Assembly (NCBI GenBank): GCA_031291325.1
Contig: JARLJG010000028.1
Coordinates: 62,001 to 126,000 of the forward strand
DNA from: Burkholderiaceae bacterium
GTDB taxonomy: Bacteria; Pseudomonadota; Gammaproteobacteria; Burkholderiales; Burkholderiaceae_D
Direction of reading: 5' to 3'
DNA: 64,000 bases
This document shows, piece after piece, positions 22,076 to 33,430 of the stretch (within the stretch, counting starts at the first letter, position 1; each line of letters opens with the position of its first letter). A model generated the notes under the pieces. The model worked only from the letters and a program-made list of their open reading frames with translations. It did no database searches and was not told where the DNA came from. The position numbers and the translations under genes were made by a program.

Positions 22076-23164
22076 ATGTCCCTGATCGAAAACATCATCC
22101 GTCCTGAAATCCGCGCCTTGTCGGCCTACCATGTGCCCGACAGCGGCGGCTTCGTCAAGCTCGACGCGATGGAAAACCCGTACACGCTGCCGCCGGAGTT
22201 GCGCAACGAATTGGCACAACGGCTGGCGCAAGTGGCGATGAACCGTTATCCGGTGCCTTCCTATACCGAATTGAAAGCGGCCATCTGCGCCAATCTCGGC
22301 GTGCCGGACGGTTTCGGCGTGGTGCTCGGCAACGGCTCCGACGAATTGATTGCGATGCTGTCGGTCGCCTGCGCCAAGCCGGGCGCGAAGGCGCTGGCGC
22401 CGCTGCCCGGTTTTGTGATGTATGCAATGTCGGCACGCCTGGCGGGAATGGAATTCGTCGGCGTGCCGCTAAAAGCGGATTTTGCGCTCGATCTGCCAGC
22501 CATGCTGGAAGCGATCAAGCAACATCGGCCAGCCATCACTTATCTCGCTTATCCGAACAATCCGACCGGCAACCTGTACGACGCCGAGCAAGTCGTCGAA
22601 ATCATTCGTGCAGTCGGCGACAGCGGCGTGGTGGTGGTCGACGAGGCGTATCAGCCGTTTGCGCAAGCCAGCTTCATGCCGCGTCTGCCGGAATTTGCCA
22701 ACCTGATCGTGATGCGCACCGTATCCAAGCTCGGTCTGGCCGGCATTCGGCTCGGCTACATGGCGGCTAGCGCCGCGTTGCTGGCGGAATTCGACAAGGT
22801 GCGGCCTCCCTACAACGTCAATGTATTGACGCAGGCGGCGGCTGAATTTGTATTGCAGCACACGCGGATTCTGGATGAACAGGCAGCAGCGCTGCGCGAG
22901 CAGCGTGAAGCGATGCGTGCGACACTGGCGGCTTTGCCGGAAGTGCAGGTATTTCCGTCCGCAGCCAACTTTTTGTTGTTGCGCGTACAATCAAAGACTA
23001 AAAGCGCCGACGATGTGTTTGCTAATTTGCTGGAACGCAAAGTGCTTATCAAAAATGTGGGTAAAATGCATGCATTGCTGGAAAATTGTTTGCGGGTGAC
23101 CGTCAGTACCCCGCAAGAGAATGCATTATTCATCGACTCGCTGCAAGCAGCGCTCCTATCGTAA
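22076..23164 (+). CDS. hisC: Histidinol-phosphate aminotransferase
   Basis: This 362-residue PLP enzyme converts imidazole-acetol phosphate to histidinol phosphate. It has [11 protein letters not shown] at the N-terminus (substrate loop), [19 protein letters not shown] (Asp for PLP ring nitrogen) and the [12 protein letters not shown] Lys region. It follows the methyltransferase by 32 bp. Complete and of usual length. Confidence 0.97.
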   Translation: MSLIENIIRPEIRALSAYHVPDSGGFVKLDAMENPYTLPPELRNELAQRLAQVAMNRYPVPSYTELKAAICANLGVPDGFGVVLGNGSDELIAMLSVACAKPGAKALAPLPGFVMYAMSARLAGMEFVGVPLKADFALDLPAMLEAIKQHRPAITYLAYPNNPTGNLYDAEQVVEIIRAVGDSGVVVVDEAYQPFAQASFMPRLPEFANLIVMRTVSKLGLAGIRLGYMAASAALLAEFDKVRPPYNVNVLTQAAAEFVLQHTRILDEQAAALREQREAMRATLAALPEVQVFPSAANFLLLRVQSKTKSADDVFANLLERKVLIKNVGKMHALLENCLRVTVSTPQENALFIDSLQAALLS

Positions 23165-23204
23165 AAATTCGTGTCATTCGTGCCTGTTACCTGATTATCT
23201 GAAT

Positions 23205-23801
23205 ATGTCTACGCAACGTACCGCCGCAGTGGTTCGCAATACCAACGAGACGCAAGTCAGGGTCGCGCTCAATCTGGACGGCACCGGCTCGCAAAAGCTT
23301 AATACCGGCGTGCCCTTTCTCGACCATATGCTGGACCAGATCGCGCGCCACGGCTTGATCGACCTGGACATCGAAGCCAAGGGCGATTTGCATATCGACG
23401 CGCATCACACGGTGGAAGATGTCGGCATCACGCTTGGGCAGGCGGTGGCCAAGGCTATCGGCGACAAGAAAGGCATCCGCCGCTACGGCCACGCCTACGT
23501 GCCGCTGGACGAAGCCTTGTCGCGCGTGGTGATCGATTTTTCCGGGCGTCCCGGCCTTGAATTCCACGTGCAGTTCACGCGCGCGACCATCGGCGCATTC
23601 GATGTCGACCTGACGCGCGAGTTTTTCCAGGGCTTTGTCAATCATGCGCTGGTGACCTTGCATATCGACAACCTGCGCGGCGCCAACGCCCACCACCAAT
23701 GCGAAACTGTGTTCAAGGCCTTTGGCCGCGCACTGCGCATGGCAGCCGAACTCGATGCCCGCGCCGCCGGCACTATCCCGTCAACCAAAGGCAGCCTGTA
23801 A
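23205..23801 (+). CDS. hisB: Imidazoleglycerol-phosphate dehydratase
   Basis: This 198-residue manganese enzyme is the monofunctional form, without the HisN phosphatase domain. [29 protein letters not shown] and [20 protein letters not shown] carry the His/Glu metal ligands. The frame extends upstream to 23121 but overlaps hisC; ATG 23205 fits the family start. hisH follows 4 bp after the stop. Confidence 0.97.
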   Translation: MSTQRTAAVVRNTNETQVRVALNLDGTGSQKLNTGVPFLDHMLDQIARHGLIDLDIEAKGDLHIDAHHTVEDVGITLGQAVAKAIGDKKGIRRYGHAYVPLDEALSRVVIDFSGRPGLEFHVQFTRATIGAFDVDLTREFFQGFVNHALVTLHIDNLRGANAHHQCETVFKAFGRALRMAAELDARAAGTIPSTKGSL

Positions 23802-23805
23802 TCCC

Positions 23806-24444
23806 ATGAACAAGATCGTCGTCGTGGATTACGGGATGGGCAATTTGCGTTCGGTGGCGCAGGCTTTGCGGCATGTCGCGCCAGAGGCCGACGTGCGCAT
23901 CTCCGGCGAAGTGCAGGATATCCGTTCGGCCGACCGCTTGGTGTTTCCGGGGCAGGGCGCAATCCCGGATTGCATGCGCTGCCTGCGCGAATCGGGCTTG
24001 CAGGATGCGTTGCTGGAAGCGTCGCGCTCCAAACCTCTGTTTGGCGTGTGTGTCGGCGAGCAATTGCTGTTCGACTGGAGCGAAGAAGGCGATACGCATG
24101 GGCTCGCACTGTTTCCCGGCAAGGTCGTGCGTTTCCGCCTGGACGACCAGTTGCAGGAAGACGGTTCGCGCTTCAAGGTGCCGCAGATGGGCTGGAACCG
24201 GGTCAGCCAGGCGCAGCCGCATCCGTTATGGAACGGCATCGCCGACAATAGTTATTTTTATTTTGTGCATAGCTATTATGCGCAGCCGGACGTGCGCGCC
24301 CATGTGGCGGGCGAAACCGACTACGGCGCGCCATTCGCCAGCGCGGTGGCGCGCGACAATATTTTCGCCACGCAATTCCACCCTGAAAAGAGTGCCAGCG
24401 CCGGCTTGCAACTGTATAGAAATTTCGTTCACTGGAATCCATAA
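23806..24444 (+). CDS. hisH: Imidazole glycerol phosphate synthase, glutaminase subunit
   Basis: This 212-residue class-I glutaminase has the nucleophile Cys in [10 protein letters not shown] and the His-x-Glu pair in [11 protein letters not shown]. The start [14 protein letters not shown] is typical. It supplies ammonia to HisF. ATG 23806 follows hisB by 4 bp; an upstream in-frame extension overlaps hisB and is rejected. Confidence 0.97.
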   Translation: MNKIVVVDYGMGNLRSVAQALRHVAPEADVRISGEVQDIRSADRLVFPGQGAIPDCMRCLRESGLQDALLEASRSKPLFGVCVGEQLLFDWSEEGDTHGLALFPGKVVRFRLDDQLQEDGSRFKVPQMGWNRVSQAQPHPLWNGIADNSYFYFVHSYYAQPDVRAHVAGETDYGAPFASAVARDNIFATQFHPEKSASAGLQLYRNFVHWNP

Positions 24445-24496
24445 CGGCGCATCGGCGTCTTTTTCCCCAACCACCCATTTTCGACCAACCGTAGCC

Positions 24497-25318
24497 ATGC
24501 TGCTGATACCTGCCATCGACCTCAAAGACGGTCACTGTGTGCGCCTGAAACAAGGCGATATGGAACAAGCCACCGTGTTTTCCGAAGATCCTGCTGAAAT
24601 GGCGCGCCATTGGCTGCGACAAGGGGCGCGACGCTTGCATCTGGTGGACTTGAACGGCGCGTTCGCCGGCAAGCCGAAAAACGAGGCAGCGGTGAAATCC
24701 ATCATCCGCGCGGTGCGCGACTATGCCGAACAGCACGATATCGAGGAAATCCCGGTGCAACTGGGCGGCGGCATCCGCGATCTGGATACCATCGAGCGTT
24801 ACCTCGACGGCGGCCTCAGTTACATCATCATCGGCACCGCTGCGGTGAAAAATCCCGGCTTCCTGCACGATGCCTGCAGCGCATTCCCAGGCCAGATCAT
24901 CGTCGGCCTCGATGCCAAGGACGGCAAGGTCGCCACCGACGGCTGGAGCAAGTTGAGCGGACACGAAGTGATCGACCTGGCCAGGAAATTCGAGGATTAC
25001 GGTTGCGAAGCGATCGTCTACACCGATATCGGGCGCGACGGCATGATGGGCGGCGTGAATATCGAAGCGACCGTGCGGCTGGCGCAAAGCATGACGATTC
25101 CTGTGATCGCCTCCGGCGGCGTGCACGACATCAAGGATGTCGAAGCCCTGTGCGCGGTGCAGCACGAAGGCATCGACGGCGTGATTTGCGGCCGTTCGAT
25201 TTACGAAGGCACGCTCGATTTGCGCTCCGCGCAGCAACGCGCCGACGAGTTGAGCGACGAATTAGACGATGCGGACGATGGCGACGACGCCGAGCAGACG
25301 GAAACCGACCCATCATGA
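24497..25318 (+). CDS. hisA: ProFAR isomerase HisA with acidic C-terminal tail
   Basis: This 273-residue (βα)8-barrel isomerises ProFAR to PRFAR. The catalytic Asp lies in IPAIDLKDG and the second in [20 protein letters not shown] and [10 protein letters not shown] are the phosphate-binding loops. The barrel ends near [11 protein letters not shown]; the last ~22 residues are an Asp/Glu-rich tail that usual 245-250-residue HisA proteins lack. The stop overlaps hisF (ATGA). Confidence 0.97.
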   Translation: MLLIPAIDLKDGHCVRLKQGDMEQATVFSEDPAEMARHWLRQGARRLHLVDLNGAFAGKPKNEAAVKSIIRAVRDYAEQHDIEEIPVQLGGGIRDLDTIERYLDGGLSYIIIGTAAVKNPGFLHDACSAFPGQIIVGLDAKDGKVATDGWSKLSGHEVIDLARKFEDYGCEAIVYTDIGRDGMMGGVNIEATVRLAQSMTIPVIASGGVHDIKDVEALCAVQHEGIDGVICGRSIYEGTLDLRSAQQRADELSDELDDADDGDDAEQTETDPS

Positions 25319-26079
25319 CCCTGGCAAAGCGCATCATTCCCTGCCTGGACGTGACTGCTGGCCGCGTGGTCAAGGGGATCAATTTCGTCGAATTGCGCGA
25401 CGCCGGCGATCCGGTTGAAATCGCGCGCCGTTACGACGAGCAAGGCGCGGACGAAATCACCTTTCTCGATATCACCGCGACCTCGGACGGGCGCGACCTG
25501 ATCTTGCACATCATCGAGGCGGTGGCCTCGCAAGTGTTCATTCCGCTGACCGTCGGCGGCGGCGTGCGCACGGTCGACGACGTGCGCCGCCTGCTCAATG
25601 CCGGCGCCGACAAGATCAGCATCAATAGCGCGGCGGTCGCCAATCCGCAACTGGTGCACGAGACCTCGCAAAAATACGGCTCGCAATGCATCGTGGTGGC
25701 GATCGATGCGAAGCATAGCGGCGACGGCAAATGGGAAGTGTTCACCCACGGCGGGCGCAAGCCGACCGGCCTCGACGTGGTCGAGTGGGCGCAGAAAATG
25801 GAGCAATTGGGTGTCGGCGAAATCCTGCTGACCAGCATGGATCGGGACGGCACCAAGTCCGGTTTCGATCTGGCCTTGACGCGCGCGGTCTCGGACGCGG
25901 TCAGCGTGCCGGTGGTGGCCTCCGGCGGCGTCGGCGGGCTGCAGGATCTGGCGGACGGCATCAAGCTGGGGCGCGCCGATGCGGTGTTGGCGGCCAGCAT
26001 TTTCCATTATGGCCAGCATACCGTGCAAGAAGCCAAGCGCTTCATGGCGCAGCAAGGCATTCCAATGAGGCTGGCATGA
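25315..26079 (+). CDS. hisF: Imidazole glycerol phosphate synthase, cyclase subunit
   Basis: This 254-residue (βα)8-barrel works with HisH. The N-terminal [15 protein letters not shown] carries the catalytic Asp11-type residue, and [15 protein letters not shown] the second. [11 protein letters not shown] and [11 protein letters not shown] are the phosphate loops. It overlaps hisA and hisI by four bases each, so the enzymes are translationally coupled. Confidence 0.98.
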   Translation: MTLAKRIIPCLDVTAGRVVKGINFVELRDAGDPVEIARRYDEQGADEITFLDITATSDGRDLILHIIEAVASQVFIPLTVGGGVRTVDDVRRLLNAGADKISINSAAVANPQLVHETSQKYGSQCIVVAIDAKHSGDGKWEVFTHGGRKPTGLDVVEWAQKMEQLGVGEILLTSMDRDGTKSGFDLALTRAVSDAVSVPVVASGGVGGLQDLADGIKLGRADAVLAASIFHYGQHTVQEAKRFMAQQGIPMRLA

Positions 26080-26480
26080 GCGTCAAGGCGAAATGGCTGA
26101 ACAAGGTGAAATGGGACGAGCACGGCTTGGTGCCGGTGATCGCGCAGGAGGCCGGCAGCAACGACGTGCTGATGTTCGCGTGGATGAACCGCGAAGCGCT
26201 GTCGAAAACGGTCGAGTTGGGCGAGGCGGTGTATTGGAGCCGTTCGCGCAAGAAACTGTGGCACAAGGGCGAGGAATCGGGACATACCCAAAAAGTCCGT
26301 GAAATCCGCCTCGATTGCGATGAAGACGTGGTCTTGCTGAAAGTCGAGCAGGTGGGCGACATCGCTTGCCATACGGGGCGGCATTCGTGTTTTTTCCAGA
26401 AATTCGACGGCGATGGCAACGAAGGCGACTGGACTGCAGTCGAGCCGATCTTGAAAGACCCGGAAAGTATCTACAAATGA
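26076..26480 (+). CDS. hisI: Phosphoribosyl-AMP cyclohydrolase
   Basis: This 134-residue enzyme opens the adenine ring of PR-AMP. The zinc and magnesium ligands lie in [14 protein letters not shown] and [14 protein letters not shown]. It is a monofunctional cyclohydrolase; hisE is a separate gene. ATGA overlap with hisF upstream and hisE downstream. Confidence 0.97.
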   Translation: MSVKAKWLNKVKWDEHGLVPVIAQEAGSNDVLMFAWMNREALSKTVELGEAVYWSRSRKKLWHKGEESGHTQKVREIRLDCDEDVVLLKVEQVGDIACHTGRHSCFFQKFDGDGNEGDWTAVEPILKDPESIYK

Positions 26481-26866
26481 GTAATGAAGCAGCATCGACC
26501 GGGGACACCCTGGCGCGCCTGGCGCAAGTGATCGAATCGCGCAAGCTGGCGCACGGCGGCGACCCCGACAAATCCTACGTGTCGCGCCTGTTTGCCAAAG
26601 GCGACGACGCAATATTGAAAAAAATCGGCGAAGAAGCGACCGAAACCGTGATGGCCGCGAAAGATGCGCGGGTCAGCGGCGACCACAGCAAGCTGCTGTA
26701 TGAATGCGCCGATCTGTGGTTCCATTCGCTGGTCATGCTGGCGCAGTTCGACTTGACGCCGCAAGACGTATTGAATGAACTGGCGCGGCGCGAGGGCATG
26801 TCGGGGATTGAAGAAAAGGCTAATCGCAAGCTGGAACTACGCGAACACGCAGAGCGTAAAGACTGA
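26477..26866 (+). CDS. hisE: Phosphoribosyl-ATP pyrophosphatase
   Basis: This 129-residue all-α MazG-like enzyme hydrolyses [29 protein letters not shown] and [13 protein letters not shown] hold the acidic metal-binding residues. It overlaps hisI by ATGA and is the last his gene before the second repeat element. Confidence 0.96.
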   Translation: MSNEAASTGDTLARLAQVIESRKLAHGGDPDKSYVSRLFAKGDDAILKKIGEEATETVMAAKDARVSGDHSKLLYECADLWFHSLVMLAQFDLTPQDVLNELARREGMSGIEEKANRKLELREHAERKD

Positions 26867-26886
26867 ATTGATTGAATTTTGATGTA

Positions 26887-27065
26887 CGCGCGGATGTCGG
26901 AATCTGCGAGGAACGAGTCCCTTCCCCCTTGCAGGGGGAAGGTTAGGATGGGGGTAGAGCGTCTAAATTACAGCATCATGTATTTCGACCGCACTAACCC
27001 CTCCCTACGCGGGCCGCCCTAACCCTTCCCCTCGCCGGACGCCCCTGCAAGGGGGAGGGGACTCG
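26887..27065 (+). repeat. Intergenic two-hairpin repeat, copy 2
   Basis: This has the same core as 19635-19785 in the same orientation: CTTCCCCCTTGCAGGGGGAAGG, then AGGATGGGGGTAGAGCG, ending in GGGGGAGGGGA. It is longer by about 28 bp because of inserted tracts around 27007-27050 (CGCGGGCCGCC; CTCGCCGGACGCC). It occupies nearly the whole hisE-HIT gap. Together the copies bracket hisD-hisE. Confidence 0.8.
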
Positions 27066-27127
27066 TACCGGGCAATTTCAGGGATCGGTGCGAAGCATCA
27101 TTAAACTGTCTTTGAGTGGAGAATACA

Positions 27128-27499
27128 TTGGATAATTGCATTTTTTGTAAAATCGCGGCAAAGCAGATTCCGTCGAAAGCGATCTACGAAGACGACGATT
27201 TGATTGCCTTTCATGACATCAATCCCGCCGCTCCCGTGCATTTTTTGATTGTCCCCAAGCAACATATCCCGACTTTGTCCGATTGCGGCGAGGCGCACAC
27301 CGCGTTGTTGGGTAAAATGATGGTTTTGGCCCCGAAGTTGGCGCAAGAGCTCGGTTGCGGCTATCGGGTCGGCGACGATGGCAATGGGGCCGGCGGTTAC
27401 AAGACGCTGTTCAATACCGGCCCGGACGGCGGGCAGGAAGTCTATCATCTGCATCTGCACGTAATCGGCGGGCCGCACCCGTGGCGCGGTCAGCGTTAA
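27128..27499 (+). CDS. HIT-family nucleotide hydrolase (HinT-like)
   Basis: This 123-residue protein has the histidine triad HLHLHVIGG near its C-terminus and CIFCKIAAKQIP at its N-terminus, typical of HinT purine-nucleoside phosphoramidases. I place the start at TTG 27128, six bases after a GGAGA ribosome site; a GTG at 27116 would overlap that site. A HIT gene between hisE and tatA is common in Burkholderiales. Confidence 0.93.
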   Translation: MDNCIFCKIAAKQIPSKAIYEDDDLIAFHDINPAAPVHFLIVPKQHIPTLSDCGEAHTALLGKMMVLAPKLAQELGCGYRVGDDGNGAGGYKTLFNTGPDGGQEVYHLHLHVIGGPHPWRGQR

Positions 27500-27570
27500 T
27501 TTCCGTGCAAGATGCTATATTTGGCGTATAACTAGTTTGTGGGCGAAGGTCGCCCAGTAAGGAGAAAGAA

Positions 27571-27792
27571 ATGCCTAGTCCTGTACATATATTGCTCGTG
27601 TTGTTGGTGGTAGTGTTGATATTCGGCACGAAGAAGCTGGGAAATATCGGCTCCGATCTCGGTAAGGCGGTCAAAGGCTTCAAGGACGGCATAAAGGGAG
27701 AGGAAGAAAAACCCGCCGCGCCGCCGCCGCCGGCCCAGGTTGCCGACAAGTCCACGATTGATGTCGAAGTGAAAGAGAAGACCCACAGTTAG
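27571..27792 (+). CDS. tatA: Sec-independent translocase TatA
   Basis: This 73-residue protein has one short membrane helix (about residues 5-18, [15 protein letters not shown]), the FGTKKL hinge, an amphipathic helix ([17 protein letters not shown]) and a proline-rich acidic tail. An AAGGAGAAAG ribosome site precedes the ATG. TatA forms the pore for folded proteins; the Rieske protein at 32.8 kb is a likely client. Confidence 0.96.
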   Translation: MPSPVHILLVLLVVVLIFGTKKLGNIGSDLGKAVKGFKDGIKGEEEKPAAPPPPAQVADKSTIDVEVKEKTHS

Positions 27793-27830
27793 GCAGTGCC
27801 GTTGGCGCATGCCCGATTCAGGTTCCCCTT

Positions 27831-28334
27831 ATGATCGATTTCGGCCTTACCAAAATGATGTTGATCGGCGTCGTCGCGCTGGTAGTGATCGGCCCTGAAA
27901 AGTTGCCGAAGGTGGCGCGCATGGCCGGTTCGCTGTTTGGCAGGGCGCAGCGCTATATCAACGACGTCAAGGCCGAGGTCAGCCGGGAAATGGAATTGGA
28001 CGAATTGCGCAAAGTGCATGAAGAAGTGCAAAAAGCTGCAGGCGACGTCCACCAAAGCATTGCCAGCAGTCTGGCGCAAACCCAAAGCGAGTTGAACGCG
28101 GCGTGGAGCGGCGACAGTGATGCTCACGCCGGCGACGCCGCGTTGCAGGCACCGAACGTTGCGCAAATGGCGCGCAAGAGCAAGGATTTCCGCAAAAAGC
28201 GCATGGCGCGCGACGCCGTGCCGGCTTGGTACAAGCAAAAGAACGGTCATAAAACGCGCGTGATTTCCGCCGCCGCACGGGTGGCGCGTTTTCGACCAAG
28301 CGGAATGACCGCCAAGTCGACCTTCTTTGATTAA
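27831..28334 (+). CDS. tatB: Sec-independent translocase TatB
   Basis: This 167-residue protein has the N-terminal helix MIDFGLTKMMLIGVVALVVIGP, with the PEKLPKVAR hinge typical of TatB, followed by a long amphipathic and charged segment. TatB works with TatC in signal recognition. The C-terminal third is basic and variable. It lies between tatA and tatC. Confidence 0.96.
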   Translation: MIDFGLTKMMLIGVVALVVIGPEKLPKVARMAGSLFGRAQRYINDVKAEVSREMELDELRKVHEEVQKAAGDVHQSIASSLAQTQSELNAAWSGDSDAHAGDAALQAPNVAQMARKSKDFRKKRMARDAVPAWYKQKNGHKTRVISAAARVARFRPSGMTAKSTFFD

Positions 28335-28408
28335 TGAAACAGCCTTCAGTGCGCGCGCAGCTTGAACCGAGATGTGCGGCGACCGACTCCCGACTTTCCT
28401 GACGCGCG

Positions 28409-29167
28409 ATGACCGAACAACAGAAATCCCCTGACGACGACAGCTTCATCTCGCATTTGATAGAGCTGCGCGACCGCATTGTCAGGGCGACGCTGGCGAT
28501 TGCCGTGGTGTTTCTCTGCATGATGCCTTGGTCCGCGCAGATTTATGACTTTCTCGCGTCGCCGATGATGGCGGCGCTGCCGGCCGGCAGCAAGATGATC
28601 GCCACCGGCGTCATTACTCCATTCTTTATTCCGATCAAGGTCACGTTACTGGCTGCATTTATCGTTGCCTTGCCCTGGGTGTTGTATCAAGCCTGGGCTT
28701 TCGTCGCGCCGGGCCTGTACGCACATGAAAAGAGATTGGTCGCGCCGCTGGTGATTTCGTCGTCGATATTGTTCGTGCTCGGGGTTGGATTCTGCTACCT
28801 GTTCGTGTTCAAGGTGGTGTTCAAGGTCATCAATGAACTGGCGCCGAAATCGATCAATGTGTCGCCTGACATCGAAAGCTATTTCGATTTCGTGATGACC
28901 ATGTTCATCGCCTTCGGCTTGACCTTCGAAGTGCCGGTGGTAGTCGTGGTGTTGGTGCGCATGGGCTTGGTGTCGGTCGAGAAATTGAAAAAGCTCCGGC
29001 CTTATGTGATCGTCGGTGCTTTCGTGGTGGCGGCCATCGTCACCCCGCCCGACGCGATGAGCATGCTGCTGCTCGCGGTGCCCTTGTGCGTGTTGTTTGA
29101 AGTCGGATTGCTGGTGGCGCCGCTATTCGTCAAGTTGACGAAAGCGCCGGAAGAATCGGTCGGATAA
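28409..29167 (+). CDS. tatC: Sec-independent translocase TatC
   Basis: This 252-residue protein has six membrane helices. The N-terminal SFISHLIELRDRI is the TatC signature that binds the twin-arginine motif, and YQAWAFVAPGLYAHEKR is the conserved first periplasmic loop. It follows tatB by 74 bp and completes tatABC. Confidence 0.97.
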   Translation: MTEQQKSPDDDSFISHLIELRDRIVRATLAIAVVFLCMMPWSAQIYDFLASPMMAALPAGSKMIATGVITPFFIPIKVTLLAAFIVALPWVLYQAWAFVAPGLYAHEKRLVAPLVISSSILFVLGVGFCYLFVFKVVFKVINELAPKSINVSPDIESYFDFVMTMFIAFGLTFEVPVVVVVLVRMGLVSVEKLKKLRPYVIVGAFVVAAIVTPPDAMSMLLLAVPLCVLFEVGLLVAPLFVKLTKAPEESVG

Positions 29168-29186
29168 AATACGCGCAGCTTGCGGG

Positions 29187-29858
29187 CTATTTCACTTGCC
29201 GCAGCCAAGTCACCAGCGGCAGCGCGTCTTTGAATACCAGCGCCAATTCCTTGCCGAGATCGGCGGGAATTTTCTTCGCGATGCTGGTTTCCTTCACCAC
29301 GATAAAGTTCTTCAGCTTGACGAATTCAAGATGCGGCACGTCGGCGTCGAAACCCTTGGGCGGGCGGCTCAAGCGGCTTTCTTCCTCCAAGCCGCCATAG
29401 GTCTCAATGAGCTTCTTGTTCTTGATTAATTTGCCGAAACCGCTGGCATCGGCAATCACCTGTTGCCGGATTGCGCGCAAGCGGTCGGATGGCGGCATGT
29501 ACTCTCCCGCTGCCATCAACAGCGCGCCCTTGGCGTCGATATGAAAGTAGTACATCGGGCCGCCGCCCTGGCTCGGCTTTTTCATGCCGCTGGCGGTGAT
29601 GGCAGCAGAAAAAGTGGTCTTGTACGGGCTTTTGTCGTGAGAAAAGCGCATGTCGCGGTTGATGCGGAACAGCGCTTTCTTTGGATTGCAGGCGGCCACC
29701 GCCGGATCGAATTTGGCGATGTCGGCAATCAGCTTGGTGACCAGTTCGAGAAATTCGGCGCGCAAGATATCGTAGCGCGGCTTGTTCATCACAAACCACG
29801 CGCGATTATTGTTTTCCGATAGCTCGGCGAGAAATTGGGTGAGGTCGCGGATATGCAT
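29187..29858 (-). CDS. DUF2461 family protein (TIGR02453-like)
   Basis: This 223-residue protein starts with a LTQFLAELSENNNRAWF motif and has INRDMRFSHDKSPYKTTFSA and YYFHIDAKGALLMAAGEYMP, the landmarks of the DUF2461 family. The biochemical role is unknown. It lies 16 bp downstream of the DegS-like protease gene on the same strand, so the two may be co-transcribed, converging on tatC. Confidence 0.85.
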   Translation of the reverse strand: MHIRDLTQFLAELSENNNRAWFVMNKPRYDILRAEFLELVTKLIADIAKFDPAVAACNPKKALFRINRDMRFSHDKSPYKTTFSAAITASGMKKPSQGGGPMYYFHIDAKGALLMAAGEYMPPSDRLRAIRQQVIADASGFGKLIKNKKLIETYGGLEEESRLSRPPKGFDADVPHLEFVKLKNFIVVKETSIAKKIPADLGKELALVFKDALPLVTWLRQVK

Positions 29859-29874
29859 AAACGTCGTGTTGGAT

Positions 29875-31056
<1,182 letters not shown>

Positions 31057-31213
31057 AGAAAGCTGTAAGTTGTTCAGGATGTGGGTAGGAATTGTTGCAG
31101 AAACACGCGAAACATGCTTGATCTTACCCGTTTTATAGGCATTTGCCGCAGTCGATTGCATTTGATCGCAAGAGGCATGTAAAAAAGTCGTATCGATTGT
31201 GTGAATTTCACAC

Positions 31214-31243
31214 TTAGTAACAAGCTGGCATAGGGTCTATAAT
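31214..31243 (+). promoter_or_regulatory. Candidate promoter for the response regulator gene
   Basis: TTAGTA (31214-31219) and a perfect TATAAT (31238-31243) are separated by 18 bp, giving a leader of about 120 nt before the regulator ATG. The region between the two divergent genes holds no other gene. Confidence 0.4.
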
Positions 31244-31372
31244 CTTGCGCATGGTGCGGGCAGCGGCAAAAGACATGGCCGTCGTTGCGTTTGTTACCTT
31301 GAGGAAAAAAGCATAAAATAAGAGCAGGCGCTGCCTGAATAGGTTGGCAATACAAGAATAAGTGGATTCACT

Positions 31373-32071
31373 ATGTCGCAACAGGCAGCACCTGATCCAA
31401 TCAAAGTATTGATTGTCGAAGACGACGCCCTCACCCGTCGCACCTTGAGTCTCGCCATAGAATCGTCGCCGGAGCTGAAACTGGTGGCGGCGCTGGAGTG
31501 CGTCAAGCCGTCGCTGGAGTGGCTGGCAAGCGGGGATGTCGACGTCTTGTTGACCGACCTCGGCTTGCCGGACGGCTCCGGCATCGAAATTATTCGTGCC
31601 TGCGTGAAGCTGCAGCCCAAGTGCGACATCCTGGTCATTACCATGTCGAGCGACGAAGACAGTGTGCTGGCCTGTATCGAAGCCGGCGCCAGCGGCTACG
31701 TGCTCAAGGATGCCGGTCGCCTCGACGTGGTGCGCGCGGTGCTCGATCTGCGCGCCGGCGGTTCGCCGATCAGCCCGATCATTGCGCGCAAGGTGTTGGC
31801 GCGCATGCGCGACCCGAAAAAAGCCGGGGCGGACGATGGCAGCGCCCAAACAGTATTTTTGACCAAGCGTGAAGCGGCGATCCTGGATCGGATAGCGCGC
31901 GGCGATTCTTATGGCGATGTCGCCAAGTTGCTGTCGCTATCGGTGGGCACCGTGCAGACCCACATCAAGAATATCTACGACAAGCTGTCCGTGCACTCGC
32001 GCGGCGAAGCGGTGTTTGAGGCGCATCGCCGCGGATTGCTGCAATTGGATGGTCTCAAGGGCAGGGCGTAG
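31373..32071 (+). CDS. Response regulator, LuxR/NarL type
   Basis: This 232-residue protein has an N-terminal receiver domain with VEDD acidic pocket, phosphoacceptor Asp in LLTDLGLPDGSG (about residue 61) and the conserved Thr/Ser and Lys (ITMSS, VLKDAG). The C-terminal HTH is LTKREAAILDRIARGDSYGDVAKLL...GTVQTHIKNIYDKL. No histidine kinase gene is next to it, so its signal is unknown. It is transcribed divergently from the protease gene. Confidence 0.92.
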   Translation: MSQQAAPDPIKVLIVEDDALTRRTLSLAIESSPELKLVAALECVKPSLEWLASGDVDVLLTDLGLPDGSGIEIIRACVKLQPKCDILVITMSSDEDSVLACIEAGASGYVLKDAGRLDVVRAVLDLRAGGSPISPIIARKVLARMRDPKKAGADDGSAQTVFLTKREAAILDRIARGDSYGDVAKLLSLSVGTVQTHIKNIYDKLSVHSRGEAVFEAHRRGLLQLDGLKGRA

Positions 32072-32117
32072 TCGGAAGCACTTTCATCGATTGACCCATT
32101 GAACGCCTGCTCGGTTC

Positions 32118-32537
32118 TTACTTCTTTAGCGCGTCGCGGATTTCCCGCAGCAGCACGATTTCTTCCGGCGTAATTTCCGGCGCCGGTGGCGCAGCCGGTT
32201 CGTCGCGCTTGAGTTTGCTCAGCAGCCTGACCATTTGGAAGATGACGAATGCCAGAATCAGGAAATTCAGTGCAATCGTGATGAAGTTTCCATACGCAAA
32301 GACCGCGCCGTATTTCTTTGCTTCCAGCAACGACAGCTGCGGATTTTGATGATTCAATCCGACGTAGTAATTGGAAAAGTCCAGGCCGCCGAAAATTTTC
32401 CCAATCACCGGCATGATGATGTCTTGCACCAAGGAGTCGACGATCTTGCCGAAAGCGCCACCGACTATGACGGCGACTGCCAAATCGACAACATTACCCT
32501 TGATTGCGAAAGCCTTGAAATCCTGCAGCATACTCAT
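32118..32537 (-). CDS. mscL: Large-conductance mechanosensitive channel
   Basis: This 139-residue membrane protein opens under hypo-osmotic stress. The first helix [21 protein letters not shown] and the second [20 protein letters not shown] match MscL, and the C-terminal helix [13 protein letters not shown] is present. The frame runs upstream to 32681, but ATG 32537 has an AAAGGAT ribosome site and matches the family N-terminus ([15 protein letters not shown]). Confidence 0.96.
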   Translation of the reverse strand: MSMLQDFKAFAIKGNVVDLAVAVIVGGAFGKIVDSLVQDIIMPVIGKIFGGLDFSNYYVGLNHQNPQLSLLEAKKYGAVFAYGNFITIALNFLILAFVIFQMVRLLSKLKRDEPAAPPAPEITPEEIVLLREIRDALKK

Positions 32538-32752
32538 TGCACTATCCTTTTGCACATATTGATGATCGGCAACATGTTTCGCATCGCCTGAACCACAGAA
32601 GTGTAAATGAAAATGATGTTTTTTGCTTAATTGTTGAGCTGGCAGTAGGGAATTTGATGCTCCGGCTTTAAAAGTTTGCACAAATCGATAAAAAATCAGT
32701 GCTAAATCGCAATCGGGAAGCCTAATAGCTTTAAATCAGGCCTTGTGTTCGA

Positions 32753-32758
32753 TATAAT
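32753..32758 (+). promoter_or_regulatory. Candidate -10 box (TATAAT) for petABC
   Basis: GATATAATC lies 55 bp upstream of petA. A poor -35 (CTTTAA region, about 17 bp upstream) is the best match. It is the only clear -10 in the mscL-petA gap. Confidence 0.45.
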
Positions 32759-32813
32759 CTAAGGTTGCTAGCAGTTTCGTCTAAATTTCGCATTTTGACT
32801 GATTGGGGTTGGT

Positions 32814-33428
32814 ATGAGTATCGAAAAGCAGGTCGATCCAGGTCGACGTAGCTGGCTGGTCGCGACATGCGCGGCGGGTGGTGTGGCCGGGTTGGCTACG
32901 GCAACGGCTTTTGTTTCCACGTTCCAGCCGTCCGAGCGGGCAAAAGCCGCAGGCGCGCCGGTCGAGGCGGATATTTCCGATTTGAAGCCGGGCACAATGA
33001 AGATTTTCGAATGGCGCGGCAAGCCGGTATGGGTGTTGAAGCGCACGCCGGAAATGATGGAAAGCTTGAACAAGACGGAAAATGAGGTCGCCGACCCCAA
33101 GTCCGAAAAAACCTACCAGATGCCGCTGCCGGACTACTGCAAGAACCAGCATCGTTCGCGCGAGGAGCACAAGGACATCCTGGTAGTCGTCGGCATTTGC
33201 AGCCATTTGGGCTGCTCGCCGGGGCAAAAATTCGAAACGGGCGCCCAACCGTCGTTGCCGAACGACTGGCAAGGCGGTTTCCTGTGCCCATGCCACGGTT
33301 CGACCTTCGATTTGGCCGCCCGCGTCTACAAGAACAAACCGGCGCCGGACAATCTCGACGTCCCACGACATATGTATTTGTCGGATACCAAGATTTTGAT
33401 TGGTAAAGACGAGAAAGGTGAGGCTTGA
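32814..33428 (+). CDS. petA: Ubiquinol-cytochrome c reductase Rieske iron-sulfur subunit
   Basis: This 204-residue protein carries a twin-arginine signal-anchor ([14 protein letters not shown], then a hydrophobic stretch). The [2Fe-2S] ligands are in CSHLGCSPG and CPCHGSTFD. Rieske proteins are folded and loaded before Tat export, fitting the nearby tatABC. It starts the bc1 operon; petB begins 2 bp after its stop. Confidence 0.97.
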   Translation: MSIEKQVDPGRRSWLVATCAAGGVAGLATATAFVSTFQPSERAKAAGAPVEADISDLKPGTMKIFEWRGKPVWVLKRTPEMMESLNKTENEVADPKSEKTYQMPLPDYCKNQHRSREEHKDILVVVGICSHLGCSPGQKFETGAQPSLPNDWQGGFLCPCHGSTFDLAARVYKNKPAPDNLDVPRHMYLSDTKILIGKDEKGEA

Positions 33429-33430
33429 TC

